Part shown: positions 42,500 to 50,569 of the stretch, one piece after another | Position numbering within the stretch: position 1 is the first letter of the stretch | Layout: every line of letters begins with the position of its first letter | Assembly: GCA_963765075.1 (NCBI GenBank) | Contig: CAVXVA010000007.1 | Coordinates: forward strand, 62,001 to 126,000 | Reading direction: 5' to 3' | Source of the DNA: JAENVU01 sp963765075 | GTDB taxonomy: Bacteria; Actinomycetota; Acidimicrobiia; IMCC26256; JAENVU01 | DNA length: 64,000 nt | Notes under the pieces: model-generated | Told to the model about the DNA's origin: nothing | The model's input: the letters and a program-made list of their open reading frames with translations, nothing else | The model's database searches: none | Position numbers and translations under genes: made by a program

Positions 42500-43180
42500 C
42501 TACCCCAACAGTGCTTCGAGTTCTTCGCCCTTGATGCGACGGAATGCCCGCTTGGGACGGGCGCGGTCGAGCAGGGCGACTTCGAGTTGGGTCGCAGTGA
42601 GCGTCTCGCCTTCGGCGGCCAGCGAACCGGCGCCGAGCTTGACCGCATCGGCGAGGGCCATGGAGTCGGTGAAGCCCTCCCCGACCACGCCGGCGATGCG
42701 TTCGGCTTCGCCACCGAGCACGGTGAAGCGCTGTTCATCCATGACCGTGCCGTCGTAGAGGATGTGGTACAGCTGATTCGGTTCCTCGGGGGTCGCTCCT
42801 ACTTGGGCCACGAGGATCTCGACCTCGTACGGCTTCATCTCGTGGGTGAAGACCTGACCGAGCGTCTGCGCGTAGGCGTTGGCCAGCGAACTCGCCGAGA
42901 CGTCCTCCGGCGAGTACTGGTACCCCTTGAGGTCGGCGAGGCGTACGCCGCCGATCTTCAGGCTTTGGAACTCGTTGTATTTGCCCACCCCGGCGAAGGC
43001 GATGCGGTCGTAGATCTCGCTGACCTTGTAGAGCGTGCGGCTCGGGTTCTCGGCGACGATGACCACGCCTTCAGCGCACTCCATGGCGACGAGACTCCGG
43101 CCCCGCGCGATGCCCTTCCGGGCATAATCGGCCCGGTCCTTCATCATCTGTTCCGGCGCAACGTAGAACGGCATGTTCAT
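42500..43180 (-). CDS. prcA: 20S proteasome alpha subunit
   Basis: 226 aa. Starts MPFYVAPEQMMKDRADYARKG, the actinobacterial alpha signature with its gating N-terminus, followed by LVAMECAEGVVIVAENPS and IYDRIAFAGVGKYNEF. Alpha rings cap the PrcB rings and receive the Mpa C-terminus. The C-terminus (RPKRAFRRIKGEELEALLG) is typical. ATG overlaps the prcB stop. Confidence 0.96.
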   Translation of the reverse strand: MNMPFYVAPEQMMKDRADYARKGIARGRSLVAMECAEGVVIVAENPSRTLYKVSEIYDRIAFAGVGKYNEFQSLKIGGVRLADLKGYQYSPEDVSASSLANAYAQTLGQVFTHEMKPYEVEILVAQVGATPEEPNQLYHILYDGTVMDEQRFTVLGGEAERIAGVVGEGFTDSMALADAVKLGAGSLAAEGETLTATQLEVALLDRARPKRAFRRIKGEELEALLG

Positions 43181-44016
43181 GACTGACCACCTGCCTCGCT
43201 GCTGTCGTTGCCGCCGCGTTCGGCGCCGCCGAGGAGAGCTTGGGCCCGGGCGGCGACGTCGGCGTCGTCGAGGAGTCGGAACCCGTCGGCATCGATGATG
43301 GCGACCATCGGATAGATCCCGCGCACGAGGTCGGGCCCACCGGTGGCGGCGTCCTCGTCGGCCGCGGCGAACAGGGATCGGATGGCCAGACCGACAGCGT
43401 CGTCCGAGCTCAGTCCCTCGGTCCAGCCTGCCTTGATCCAGTTCCGCGCGTGCACGCCCCCCGAACCGTTGGTCTGGTAGTCGGCCTCTTCGTACTTGCC
43501 GCCGGTGGCGTCGTAGGAGAAGACCCGGCCGCGAGTGCGCCGGTGGTCGTACCCCGCGAACAGCGGGATGACCACGAAGCCCTGCATCGCCGCAGGCAGG
43601 TTGGCCCGCACCATCTGGGCAAGCTGATTCGCCTTGCCTTCGAGGCTGAGTTGCTCGCCTTCCACTTTCTCGTAGTGGCGGAGCTGCACCTGGAAGAGTC
43701 GCACCATCTCGACGGCCGGTCCGGCCGCGCCGGCGATGGCGACGCCGGAGTGCTCGTCGGCGGCGAAGACCTTCTCGATGCGTCGGTTGGCGATCGCGTG
43801 CCCGGCCGTGGCCCGCCGGTCCCCGGCCATCACCACGCCGTCGGCGGAGCGGATCGCGACGACGGTGGTCGCGTGGGTGATCTCGAAACCGTCGGGTCGG
43901 CGGTCACCGCCCGGACCCGGGAGCGACTCCGGCGCGACGTGGCGCAGGAGCTCGACGAAGGACGGTCCGGGGTCGTGATCGGACGCGAAGAACGGCAACA
44001 TCAATGGCTCGCTCAT
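43177..44016 (-). CDS. prcB: 20S proteasome beta subunit
   Basis: 279 aa with a 49-residue propeptide. The nucleophile is T50 in THATTVVAIR, exposed by self-cleavage. Asp/Lys partners lie in VVMAGDRRATAG and NRRIEKVFAA. The residue before the cut is Ala rather than the common Gly. The C-terminus is Gly/Glu/Ser-rich. Overlaps prcA by 4 bp. A TAGGCT box 9 nt upstream may give it a promoter separate from pup. Confidence 0.96.
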   Translation of the reverse strand: MSEPLMLPFFASDHDPGPSFVELLRHVAPESLPGPGGDRRPDGFEITHATTVVAIRSADGVVMAGDRRATAGHAIANRRIEKVFAADEHSGVAIAGAAGPAVEMVRLFQVQLRHYEKVEGEQLSLEGKANQLAQMVRANLPAAMQGFVVIPLFAGYDHRRTRGRVFSYDATGGKYEEADYQTNGSGGVHARNWIKAGWTEGLSSDDAVGLAIRSLFAAADEDAATGGPDLVRGIYPMVAIIDADGFRLLDDADVAARAQALLGGAERGGNDSSEAGGQS

Positions 44017-44025
44017 GAATCGGCG

Positions 44026-44031
44026 AGCCTA
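44026..44031 (-). promoter_or_regulatory. -10 hexamer TAGGCT for prcB
   Basis: On the - strand the sequence TATAGGCT ends 9 nt before ATG 44016. Confidence 0.4.
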
Positions 44032-44041
44032 TACGTGGTCT

Positions 44042-44206
44042 TCACCAGATTCGGTGGAACCGTCGCCAGCGGGCGAGGCGCCGCAGCAGGCGACGGTGTT
44101 CGCGGAGTTCGAGATTGGCGGCCACGACGTTGTCGGGCACGCGGGATGCGTCGACGCGAATACCTCGGGCCAACGAGGCCGACAGTGACGAGCCGGAACG
44201 GCTCAT
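44042..44206 (-). CDS. Possible 54-aa microprotein between pup and prcB
   Basis: ATG 44206 to TGA 44042 gives 54 residues: a Ser/Ala start (SRSGSSLSASLARG), then DNVVAANLELREH and a strongly basic end, RRLLRRLARWRRFHRIW. Its third positions are about 78% G/C, like real genes here. No good ribosome-binding site is visible. It fills the only gap in the dop-pup-prcB-prcA operon, 19 bp after the pup stop. Nothing equivalent is known to me in M. tuberculosis. If made, the basic amphipathic tail could touch the acidic Pup or the proteasome; this is speculation. Confidence 0.4.
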   Translation of the reverse strand: MSRSGSSLSASLARGIRVDASRVPDNVVAANLELREHRRLLRRLARWRRFHRIW

Positions 44207-44225
44207 GGGGCGGAGGGCCGCCGAG

Positions 44226-44420
44226 TCACTGACCGCCCTTTTGCACGTACGAGCGCACGAACTCCTCGGCGTTGGACTCCAGCACGCTGTCGATCTCGTC
44301 GAGCAGGTCGTCGAGCTCTTCCTTCAGCGCTTCGCCCTGGCGCGCCGGCGCCTCGACGTCCTCGGTGACGTCCTCACGCTTCTGAGGCGCCGGTTTCTTC
44401 TTCTGCTCACGTTCGGTCAT
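44226..44420 (-). CDS. pup: Prokaryotic ubiquitin-like protein Pup
   Basis: 64 aa, disordered and acidic, with the coiled middle helix (EALKEELDDLLDEIDSVLE) that binds Mpa and the C-terminus VQKGGQ. The final Gln must be deamidated to Glu by Dop before PafA can use it, which fits the overlapping dop gene just upstream (ATGA at 44417-44420). Confidence 0.97.
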   Translation of the reverse strand: MTEREQKKKPAPQKREDVTEDVEAPARQGEALKEELDDLLDEIDSVLESNAEEFVRSYVQKGGQ

Positions 44421-45916
44421 GGTTCCTCCCGAGCTGATGCGCCGAGGTGCTCCACCAGCTGCGCTGGTGTCGTGCAGTGTGCAAATAACGCCTCGACGTG
44501 GGCCTTGCTTCCCTTGAGCGGTTCCATCATCGGAATCCGCCGCAACGGGTCGCTTCCGACGTCGAGGATCAAACTGTCCCAGTTCGCGGCGACGACCGAA
44601 TCCGGCCACCGGGCGAGGCAGGTGCCCCGGAAGTATGCCCGGGTTGTTTCCGGTGGTTCGGTCATGGCGCGTTCGACGGTCGCTTCCTCGACCAGGCGCT
44701 CGACCTTCCCGGCGTTGACCAGGCGTTGATAGAGCGACCGGTCGGGGCGGACGTCGTGGTACTGCAGGTCGAGCAGAGCCAGCTTGGGGTCGTCCCACTC
44801 CAGGCTGTCTCGCTCCCGGTAGGCGTCGAGCAGGCCGAGCTTGGTGGCCCAATCGAGCCGACCGCTGAGCGAGCGCGGGTCGCGCTCGAGGTCCGTGAGC
44901 ACCTGCTCCCACCGCTGGAGTACATCGAGGCCGACGGGTCCACCGCAGAGTTCCAGTCCGGTCTCGTCGGCGTACTTCTGGGCGAAGCGGAGGAACTCCC
45001 ACTGCAACTCGATCGCCGTGAGGGTCCCGCCGTCGACGAGTTCGAGGGTGGCGCGCAACGACGGGTCGTGCGAGATAGCGCGGACGGCGTGGACCGGGCC
45101 GATGATCGCCAGGTCTTTGTCGATGAAGCCGTCCTCGATCATGCCGAGCACGATCGAGGTGGTCCCGACCTTGAGGTAGGTCGCGACCTCACAGAGGTTG
45201 GCGTCGCCCGCGATCACGTGGAGTCGGCGGTACTTCTGGGGATCGGCGTGGGGTTCGTCGCGAGTGTTGACGATCGGCCGCTTGAGCGTGGTCTCGAGGC
45301 CGACTTCCTCTTCGAAGAAGTCGGCCCGGCTGCTCAGCTGGAATCCGACGTCGGCCGCACCGTTCTCCGCGCCGATCTTGCCCGCGCCCGTGAAGACCTG
45401 CCGGGAGACGAACCAGGGCAACAGCGTGCGCACGAGCTGGGCAAACGGGGTCTGACGGTCGACGAGGTAACTCTCGTGCGTGCCGTAGGAGTTGCCCTTG
45501 CCGTCTGAGTTGTTCTTGTAGACGACGATCTCCTGGCCCGGATCCAACAGCCGGCGCGCGGCTTGCATCGAGCGGCTCAGGATCCGCTCCCCCGCCTTGT
45601 CGGCGATGACGACTTCGAGCGCGTCGGAACATTCGGGCGTGGAGTACTCGGGGTGCGCGTGATCGACGTAGTAGCGCGCACCGTTGGTGAGCACGGTGTT
45701 GACGAGGTGGGTCTCCACCATCGGGGGGTGGGCATCACGCGCGTAGCCACGGGCGTCGTTGCCCGGCGTTTCGTCGTCGAAGTCCCAGCCGATCTTGCGG
45801 TGCTCGACGTAGGCGTTGATCAGCAGCGATGACGCGAGGACGGGGTTCGAATCGGGCGCGTTGCGCAGCACCACGCCGTATTCGGTCTCGATACCGCAGA
45901 TCTTGGGTACCGCCAT
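44417..45916 (-). CDS. dop: Pup deamidase/depupylase Dop
   Basis: 499 aa, PafA-like fold but longer at the N-terminus. Motifs: ICGIETEYGV, the Dop-loop region DFDDETPGNDARGYARD, NNSDGKGNSYGTHESYLVD and RPIVNTRDEPHAD. Dop converts Pup-Gln to Pup-Glu and removes Pup from substrates. It is the first gene of the dop-pup operon, with TAGCCT 6 nt before the ATG (leaderless). Confidence 0.96.
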   Translation of the reverse strand: MAVPKICGIETEYGVVLRNAPDSNPVLASSLLINAYVEHRKIGWDFDDETPGNDARGYARDAHPPMVETHLVNTVLTNGARYYVDHAHPEYSTPECSDALEVVIADKAGERILSRSMQAARRLLDPGQEIVVYKNNSDGKGNSYGTHESYLVDRQTPFAQLVRTLLPWFVSRQVFTGAGKIGAENGAADVGFQLSSRADFFEEEVGLETTLKRPIVNTRDEPHADPQKYRRLHVIAGDANLCEVATYLKVGTTSIVLGMIEDGFIDKDLAIIGPVHAVRAISHDPSLRATLELVDGGTLTAIELQWEFLRFAQKYADETGLELCGGPVGLDVLQRWEQVLTDLERDPRSLSGRLDWATKLGLLDAYRERDSLEWDDPKLALLDLQYHDVRPDRSLYQRLVNAGKVERLVEEATVERAMTEPPETTRAYFRGTCLARWPDSVVAANWDSLILDVGSDPLRRIPMMEPLKGSKAHVEALFAHCTTPAQLVEHLGASAREEP

Positions 45917-45922
45917 CCGCGC

Positions 45923-45928
45923 AGGCTA
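45923..45928 (-). promoter_or_regulatory. -10 hexamer TAGCCT for the dop-pup operon
   Basis: On the - strand TAGCCT, 6 nt (GCGCGG), ATG 45916. Leaderless arrangement. Confidence 0.55.
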
Positions 45929-46034
45929 GCCCTGGCTCCCGAACCCCCCGCGCCGATTCCCGAACGCCCGGACCCGGCCCTGATCGGGCCCGGGGCGGGG
46001 TCAGCGGCGCGTTCGTCCGACCCAGCGGCCGCGG

Positions 46035-46040
46035 TAGCGT
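46035..46040 (+). promoter_or_regulatory. -10 hexamer TAGCGT for the membrane sulfatase-fold gene
   Basis: TAGCGT lies 34 nt before ATG 46075; the leader includes AGGAGGAG at 46053-46060. Confidence 0.4.
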
Positions 46041-46074
46041 GCCGGCCTCGCCCAGGAGGAGCCGGTTCCACCGA

Positions 46075-48156
46075 ATGCCCGATGCCGACTCCATGACCGC
46101 GCCGGTGCCGAACCGCAGGACCTCTCGGTGGGTCGAGTCGTTCCGAACGTTCGCAGATTTCTTCGCGCTGAGCGCACTTGCCGTCGCCCAACCCTGGCTC
46201 GACGTCACCGCCAAGAACAGCGAGATCCTCGTCGTGCGGGGCACGACCCTCACCCAGGGCATCGCGCTCGTCGCGCTGGTGATGCTGGTGCCACCGGTCG
46301 TCGCGACCCTGATCGAGTTCGCCGGCACGGCGTGGTGGCCCGGCGCGCGACGGTGGGTGCACGGCACGCTCAGCGGTCTCTTCTTCCTCATCCTGGGGGC
46401 CGAGCTGGCCAAGCATCAACTCGGCGTGGGGCCGACACTGGTCGTAGCCGCCGGCATCGTCGTCGGCGTGGTGGGCGGAGTGATCCTCGGGCGGTTCGCG
46501 ACGGTCGGTGCGTACTTGCGGGTTCTGGCTCTGGTACTGGCGATCATGGTCCCGGTGACGTTCTTGTTCACGTCACCCGCCGCCCGTGTGCTCTCGGCGG
46601 CCGGTGACGGTGTCGGCGGACGCGCCCCGGCCACCCGCCCGACGCGGGTCGTGCTCGTGATCCTCGACGAGCTGCCGACCATGTCGCTCCTGGACGGTGC
46701 GGGCCACATCGACCGCGGGCTGTATCCCAACCTGGCGGCGCTGGCCGCCTCGGCGACGTGGTATCGAAACCACACGACGGTCGCGGGGTTCACTGCCGGT
46801 GCGGTCCCGTCGATCCTGAGCGGGCAATATCCGGCCGACCAATCGAAGCCGGCGCAGCAGTCGACGTATCCGAACAACGTGTTCACGGTGATGGCAGGCC
46901 TGGGTACCGTCAACGGCCGGGAGGCAGTCACTCGCCTGTGTCCCGAATCGGTGTGTGCGCGTAGCGACACCGGGTTCGGCGACCTCGTCGGAGCGTCAGC
47001 CCGACTCTGGCGTGACTTCGCGGGCCCGAGCGAGACCGTGGTGAGCACTGTCGACCTCGACCAGTCGCGCGCCTCGGTGAGTGCCGGTCGCGACTTCGTG
47101 TCGTCGCTGATCCGGCGATCCGGAACCCATCTCGACGCCGTCCATCTCGAGCTTCCGCACTTCCCGTGGGAGCGCCTCCCCGACCTGCGCCGCTACGACG
47201 TCCCCGAGGAGCCTCCCGGTGAGTCCTATGGCGTGACTCCGATCGGACCGGGTGCCGCAACGGGCCGGCTTCGTCACCTGCTCCAGGTCAAGGCCGCGGA
47301 CACGATGGTCGGCCGGATTATGGGCCGGCTCCGGGCGATCGGCGCGTTCGACGACGCCCTGGTCGTGGTCACGGCGGACCACGGCGCATCGTTCGTGCCC
47401 GGGACGAGTGTCCGCAATCCGACGCCCCGCAACCTTGCCGGGGTGATGTGGACGCCGCTCATCGTGAAGTACCCCGGTCAGACGGTTGGGGCCGTCGACG
47501 ATCGCCGGTCCGAATCGATCGACGTCGTGCCGACGATCGCCGAGGTGATCGGGACCGCGCCTCCGCCCGACGCCGATGGGGTGTCGCTCCTCGGCGACGC
47601 CCCGGACCGACCCCGTCGCCGTCTCTACCCGTTTATCTGGTTCCCCGGGCCCGACGACGTCCGCCCGCTCGCCGGGCAGTCCTACATCGAGGTCGGTGGG
47701 GCTTCTGAGTTCCGTGACGTACTCGCGACCCAGGCCGCACCGGCCGGGGGCGATCCGACGCTGCGGCCCTACCGGATCGGCCCGTTCGGTGGTCTGGTGG
47801 GCCGACGCGTTGGTGACGTCGCGGTGCGGCCGGGATCCTGTCGGGCTTCGATCCACGATTCCCGCCGATTCCGGTCCGTCGATCCCGACGCGCGGCGCCC
47901 GGACTGGGTCTGGAGTCGCGCCGAAGCGGCGGGGGGTTCCGGAACTTCGCGGTGGTTCGCCGTCAGCGTCAATGGAACGGTCGCGGCCGTGGCCGCAACC
48001 GTTCCGGGTCGCTCACCCCAGGAATTCAGCTTCCTCGTGCCACCGACGATGGTGGTCGCCGGTCACAATGATGTGCGGGTCGACCAGATCGGTGGTTCGT
48101 ACCTCGCGCCGACGTTGACCCGCTGCGATGGGATCAGAGGTACTGGCCGGTCGTGA
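46075..48156 (+). CDS. Membrane-anchored sulfatase/alkaline-phosphatase-fold hydrolase
   Basis: 693 aa. Four to five membrane helices occupy about residues 25-165. The outer domain has the family metal site: LVILDELPTMSLLD near residue 200, then VVVTADHGASFVPG (about 445) and later PLIVKYPGQ. The sulfatase Cys/Ser-x-P-x-R signature is not obvious, so it may act as a phosphotransferase on envelope glycans, or on another ester. A beta-rich C-terminal 150 residues follow. Its 3' end overlaps the mpa 3' end by 23 bp. Divergent from dop. Confidence 0.75.
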   Translation: MPDADSMTAPVPNRRTSRWVESFRTFADFFALSALAVAQPWLDVTAKNSEILVVRGTTLTQGIALVALVMLVPPVVATLIEFAGTAWWPGARRWVHGTLSGLFFLILGAELAKHQLGVGPTLVVAAGIVVGVVGGVILGRFATVGAYLRVLALVLAIMVPVTFLFTSPAARVLSAAGDGVGGRAPATRPTRVVLVILDELPTMSLLDGAGHIDRGLYPNLAALAASATWYRNHTTVAGFTAGAVPSILSGQYPADQSKPAQQSTYPNNVFTVMAGLGTVNGREAVTRLCPESVCARSDTGFGDLVGASARLWRDFAGPSETVVSTVDLDQSRASVSAGRDFVSSLIRRSGTHLDAVHLELPHFPWERLPDLRRYDVPEEPPGESYGVTPIGPGAATGRLRHLLQVKAADTMVGRIMGRLRAIGAFDDALVVVTADHGASFVPGTSVRNPTPRNLAGVMWTPLIVKYPGQTVGAVDDRRSESIDVVPTIAEVIGTAPPPDADGVSLLGDAPDRPRRRLYPFIWFPGPDDVRPLAGQSYIEVGGASEFRDVLATQAAPAGGDPTLRPYRIGPFGGLVGRRVGDVAVRPGSCRASIHDSRRFRSVDPDARRPDWVWSRAEAAGGSGTSRWFAVSVNGTVAAVAATVPGRSPQEFSFLVPPTMVVAGHNDVRVDQIGGSYLAPTLTRCDGIRGTGRS

Positions 48157-49891
48157 CCCGTTCGATCTGACGCCCACCCTCGTCGCGGTGGCCTTCGGAG
48201 AGGAGCGTGCGGACGAAGACGATCCGCTCCCCCTTCTTGCCCGAGATCTTCGCCCAGTCGTCCGGGTTGGTCGTGTTGGGCAAGTCCTCGTGCTCGCGGT
48301 ACTCCTGCTTGATCGAGTCGAGCATGTCCTGGGTGCTGATCCCCCGGCCTCCACCCGCAATCATGCGCTTGATGGCCAACTTCTTGGCCCGACGCACGAC
48401 GTTCTCGATCATGGCGCCCGAGGCGAAGTCCTTGAAGTACAGGATCTCCTTGTCGCCGTTCTGGTAGGTGACCTCGAGGAATCGGTTGGATTCGTCGGTC
48501 GCGTACATGGCCTCGACGGAGACGTCGATCATCTTGGCGATCGTCCGCTCGACGTCGCCGTCGAAGTGCTTCGTCTCCTCGTTGGCGATCGGCAGCGTCG
48601 GCACCAGGTACCGGGAGTAGATCTGCTTCGCCGATTGCTCGGTGGGCCGCTCGATCTTGATCTTCACGTCGAGGCGACCCGGACGCAGGATCGCCGGGTC
48701 GATGAGGTCCTCTCGGTTCGATGCGCCGATCACGATGACGTTCTTCAGTGCCTCGACGCCGTCGATCTCGGCGAGGAGTTGGGGAACGATGGTCGATTCG
48801 ATGTCGGAGCTGATGCCGGTGCCGCGAGTGCGGAACAGGGAGTCCATCTCGTCGAAGAACACGATGACCGGCACGCCCTCCTCGCTCTTCTCGCGCGCCC
48901 GTTCGAAGATGAGCCGGATCTGGCGCTCGGTCTCGCCCACGTATTTGTTGAGGAGTTCCGGACCCTTGATGTTGAGGAAGTACGACTTCGTCTTCGCGTT
49001 CCCCGTCTTCTCCGACACCCGCTTCGCCAGCGAGTTGGCGACTGCCTTCGCGATCAAGGTCTTGCCACAGCCCGGCGGCCCGTAGAGCAGGATTCCCTTC
49101 GGCGGTTGCAGGTCGAGTTCCTTGAACAGATCGGCGTGGAGGTAGGGCAACTCGACTGCGTCGTGGATCTGGTCGATCTGCGCGTCGAGGCCACCGATGT
49201 CGTCGTAGGTGATGTCGGGGACCTCTTCGAGGACCAACTCCTCGACCTCGGGCCGCGGAATCCGCTCGACCAGGAGACCGGAGCGGCCGTCGACGAGGAC
49301 GTGCTCGCCCGCGCGCAACTTGATCCCGATGAGTTCCTCGCTCAGCTCCGCAACCCGTTCCTCGTCGGCTCGACCGACGATCAGGGCGCGCCGGCCGTCT
49401 TCGAGGAGTTCCTTGAAGATCACGACCTCGCCCTGGGTCTCGACGCCTCGGGCGAGCACGACGTTGAGGGACTCGTTGAGTACGACTTCTTGACCGCGCT
49501 TGAGGTCTTCGAGGTCGAGCTCGGGGTGCACCGACACCCGCATCTTGCGGCCGGCCGTGAAGACATCCACGGTGCCGTCGTCGTTGGTCCCGAGGAGCGT
49601 GCCGTACCCCGACGGTGGCATCGTGAGCTTCTCGACCTCGTCCCGGAGGGCGGCGATGTGCTCACGGGCCTCGCGCAGGGTCGCCGAGAGGCGTTCGTTC
49701 TGGGAGACGGCCTGGGACAGCTGGCCCTTGGTCTCGAGGATGCGTTCCTCGAGAGTGCGCACGCGCTTGGGGGCGTCCTGGAGGCGGCGGCGGAGGAGGA
49801 CGATCTCCTCTTCCAGCGTCTTGACTTCGTCCTGGAGTTCGCCGACTTGGTGTTCGTACTCGGCGAGGCGTCGTTCGTGCTCGGCAGCCAC
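48134..49891 (-). CDS. mpa: Proteasome-associated AAA ATPase (Mpa/ARC)
   Basis: 585 aa. N-terminal coiled coil (about residues 5-80) that captures Pup, two OB domains, then the AAA module with Walker A GPPGCGKT (about 269), Walker B IVFFDEMD and ASNREDLIDPA. The C-terminus GQYL is the gate-opening tail for the alpha ring. The start GTG 49891 is chosen because GGAAGG lies 10 nt upstream and it gives the known N-terminus; the open frame extends to 50200 without support. Unfolds pupylated proteins for PrcBA. Confidence 0.96.
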   Translation of the reverse strand: MAAEHERRLAEYEHQVGELQDEVKTLEEEIVLLRRRLQDAPKRVRTLEERILETKGQLSQAVSQNERLSATLREAREHIAALRDEVEKLTMPPSGYGTLLGTNDDGTVDVFTAGRKMRVSVHPELDLEDLKRGQEVVLNESLNVVLARGVETQGEVVIFKELLEDGRRALIVGRADEERVAELSEELIGIKLRAGEHVLVDGRSGLLVERIPRPEVEELVLEEVPDITYDDIGGLDAQIDQIHDAVELPYLHADLFKELDLQPPKGILLYGPPGCGKTLIAKAVANSLAKRVSEKTGNAKTKSYFLNIKGPELLNKYVGETERQIRLIFERAREKSEEGVPVIVFFDEMDSLFRTRGTGISSDIESTIVPQLLAEIDGVEALKNVIVIGASNREDLIDPAILRPGRLDVKIKIERPTEQSAKQIYSRYLVPTLPIANEETKHFDGDVERTIAKMIDVSVEAMYATDESNRFLEVTYQNGDKEILYFKDFASGAMIENVVRRAKKLAIKRMIAGGGRGISTQDMLDSIKQEYREHEDLPNTTNPDDWAKISGKKGERIVFVRTLLSEGHRDEGGRQIERVTTGQYL

Positions 49892-49935
49892 GATGTGATC
49901 CTTCCGATTTGCCGCTTCGTAGCGGGTCTTCGCGC

Positions 49936-49941
49936 ACCCTA
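49936..49941 (-). promoter_or_regulatory. -10 hexamer TAGGGT for mpa
   Basis: On the - strand GATAGGGT lies about 44 nt before the GTG start, consistent with a leadered transcript carrying the GGAAGG site. Confidence 0.35.
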
Positions 49942-49991
49942 TCCAGCAGTTGCGGCTTGGATCGGCTTTTTCCTCATGCTCGCGGGGTAAA

Positions 49992-50021
49992 TTGCCGATC
50001 GCTACTGCAGCGCCGTACGCT
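49992..50021 (+). promoter_or_regulatory. Putative promoter for the ferredoxin-transport operon
   Basis: TTGCCG (49992-49997), 18 bp, TACGCT (50016-50021). The transcript would have about 100 nt of leader before the ferredoxin ATG. Confidence 0.35.
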
Positions 50022-50126
50022 CCATCGGTTCCAAGGAGCCTGGGGTTGAGCACCATGCCCCACCGGTGCGGTAGCCGCGAAACTCCATAACCCCCCGAAA
50101 ACCACTGACTACGAGGTGAGGACCAC

Positions 50127-50363
50127 ATGAAGGTCTGGATCGACCAGGACCTCTGCACGGGTGACGGTCTCTGTGAAGAGATCGCGCCGAGTGTGTTCAC
50201 GTTGCTTGACGACGGCTTGGCCTATGTCAAGGAAGGCGACAAGGTCTTCAGCGAGCCCGGTGGTGCCGAAGGACTGGCGAACATTCCCGATGGAATGCTC
50301 GAGGCGACGATCGAGTCGGCCGAAGAGTGCCCCGGGGAATGCATCTACATCGAAGCGGAATAA
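50127..50363 (+). CDS. Small ferredoxin, 3Fe-4S/4Fe-4S type
   Basis: 78 aa, acidic. DLCTGDGLCEEIAPSVF and later EECPGECIYIE give cysteines at about 10, 16, 68 and 72. The C-x5-C spacing resembles the single-cluster ferredoxins of actinobacteria that serve cytochromes P450 and other oxygenases. GAGGTGAGG precedes the ATG. It is divergent from mpa; no redox partner is nearby. The transport genes follow on the same strand. Confidence 0.85.
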   Translation: MKVWIDQDLCTGDGLCEEIAPSVFTLLDDGLAYVKEGDKVFSEPGGAEGLANIPDGMLEATIESAEECPGECIYIEAE

Positions 50364-50414
50364 TCGACCGTCAGGTCGGGCGCACACGACGCCGAGAAGG
50401 AAAGGAGCTGGCCA

Positions 50415-50483
50415 ATGCATACGCATGAACCTCCGAGTATCAACGGCCATGGCTTCTGTCTGCTCGGTATGTGCTTGAACTGA
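50415..50483 (+). CDS. 22-codon putative leader peptide upstream of the MgtE_N/NRAMP genes
   Basis: ATG 50415 follows a perfect AAGGAG with 7-nt spacing, one of the best binding sites in the window. The peptide starts MHTHEPPSINGHGF, continues CLL, and ends GMCLN before TGA 50483. It has three His, two Cys, and an early Glu-Pro-Pro. A terminator-like hairpin follows at 50532. This is the layout of a transcription-attenuation or translation-sensing leader. Early acidic-proline segments destabilise ribosomes at low Mg2+ in known enterobacterial leader peptides. The His/Cys content could instead bind metal. The downstream genes are metal-transport type, which fits both. Confidence 0.6.
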   Translation: MHTHEPPSINGHGFCLLGMCLN

Positions 50484-50531
50484 CGAGCCGACGGGAGGCG
50501 TGGTCCTTCCGTTCTGTCTCTGCCTGCCTCG

Positions 50532-50556
50532 GCGTCGAGTTGATCGACGCAGTTTT
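50532..50556 (+). terminator. Attenuator-like hairpin before the PRC/MgtE_N/CBS gene
   Basis: GCGTCGA (50532-50538) and TCGACGC (50544-50550) pair around GTTGA, followed by AGTTTT (50551-50556). It lies between the leader-peptide stop and the CTGGAGG binding site of the next gene. Formation would end transcription or hinder translation of the transport genes. Confidence 0.55.
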
Positions 50557-50569
50557 CTGGAGGTGAGTC

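Noticed and set aside
48128..49990. A 620-codon open frame on the + strand opposite mpa
   Set aside because: It mirrors the mpa codons, is Leu/Val/Asp/Arg-rich without motifs, and mpa itself is certain. High GC produces such antisense frames.
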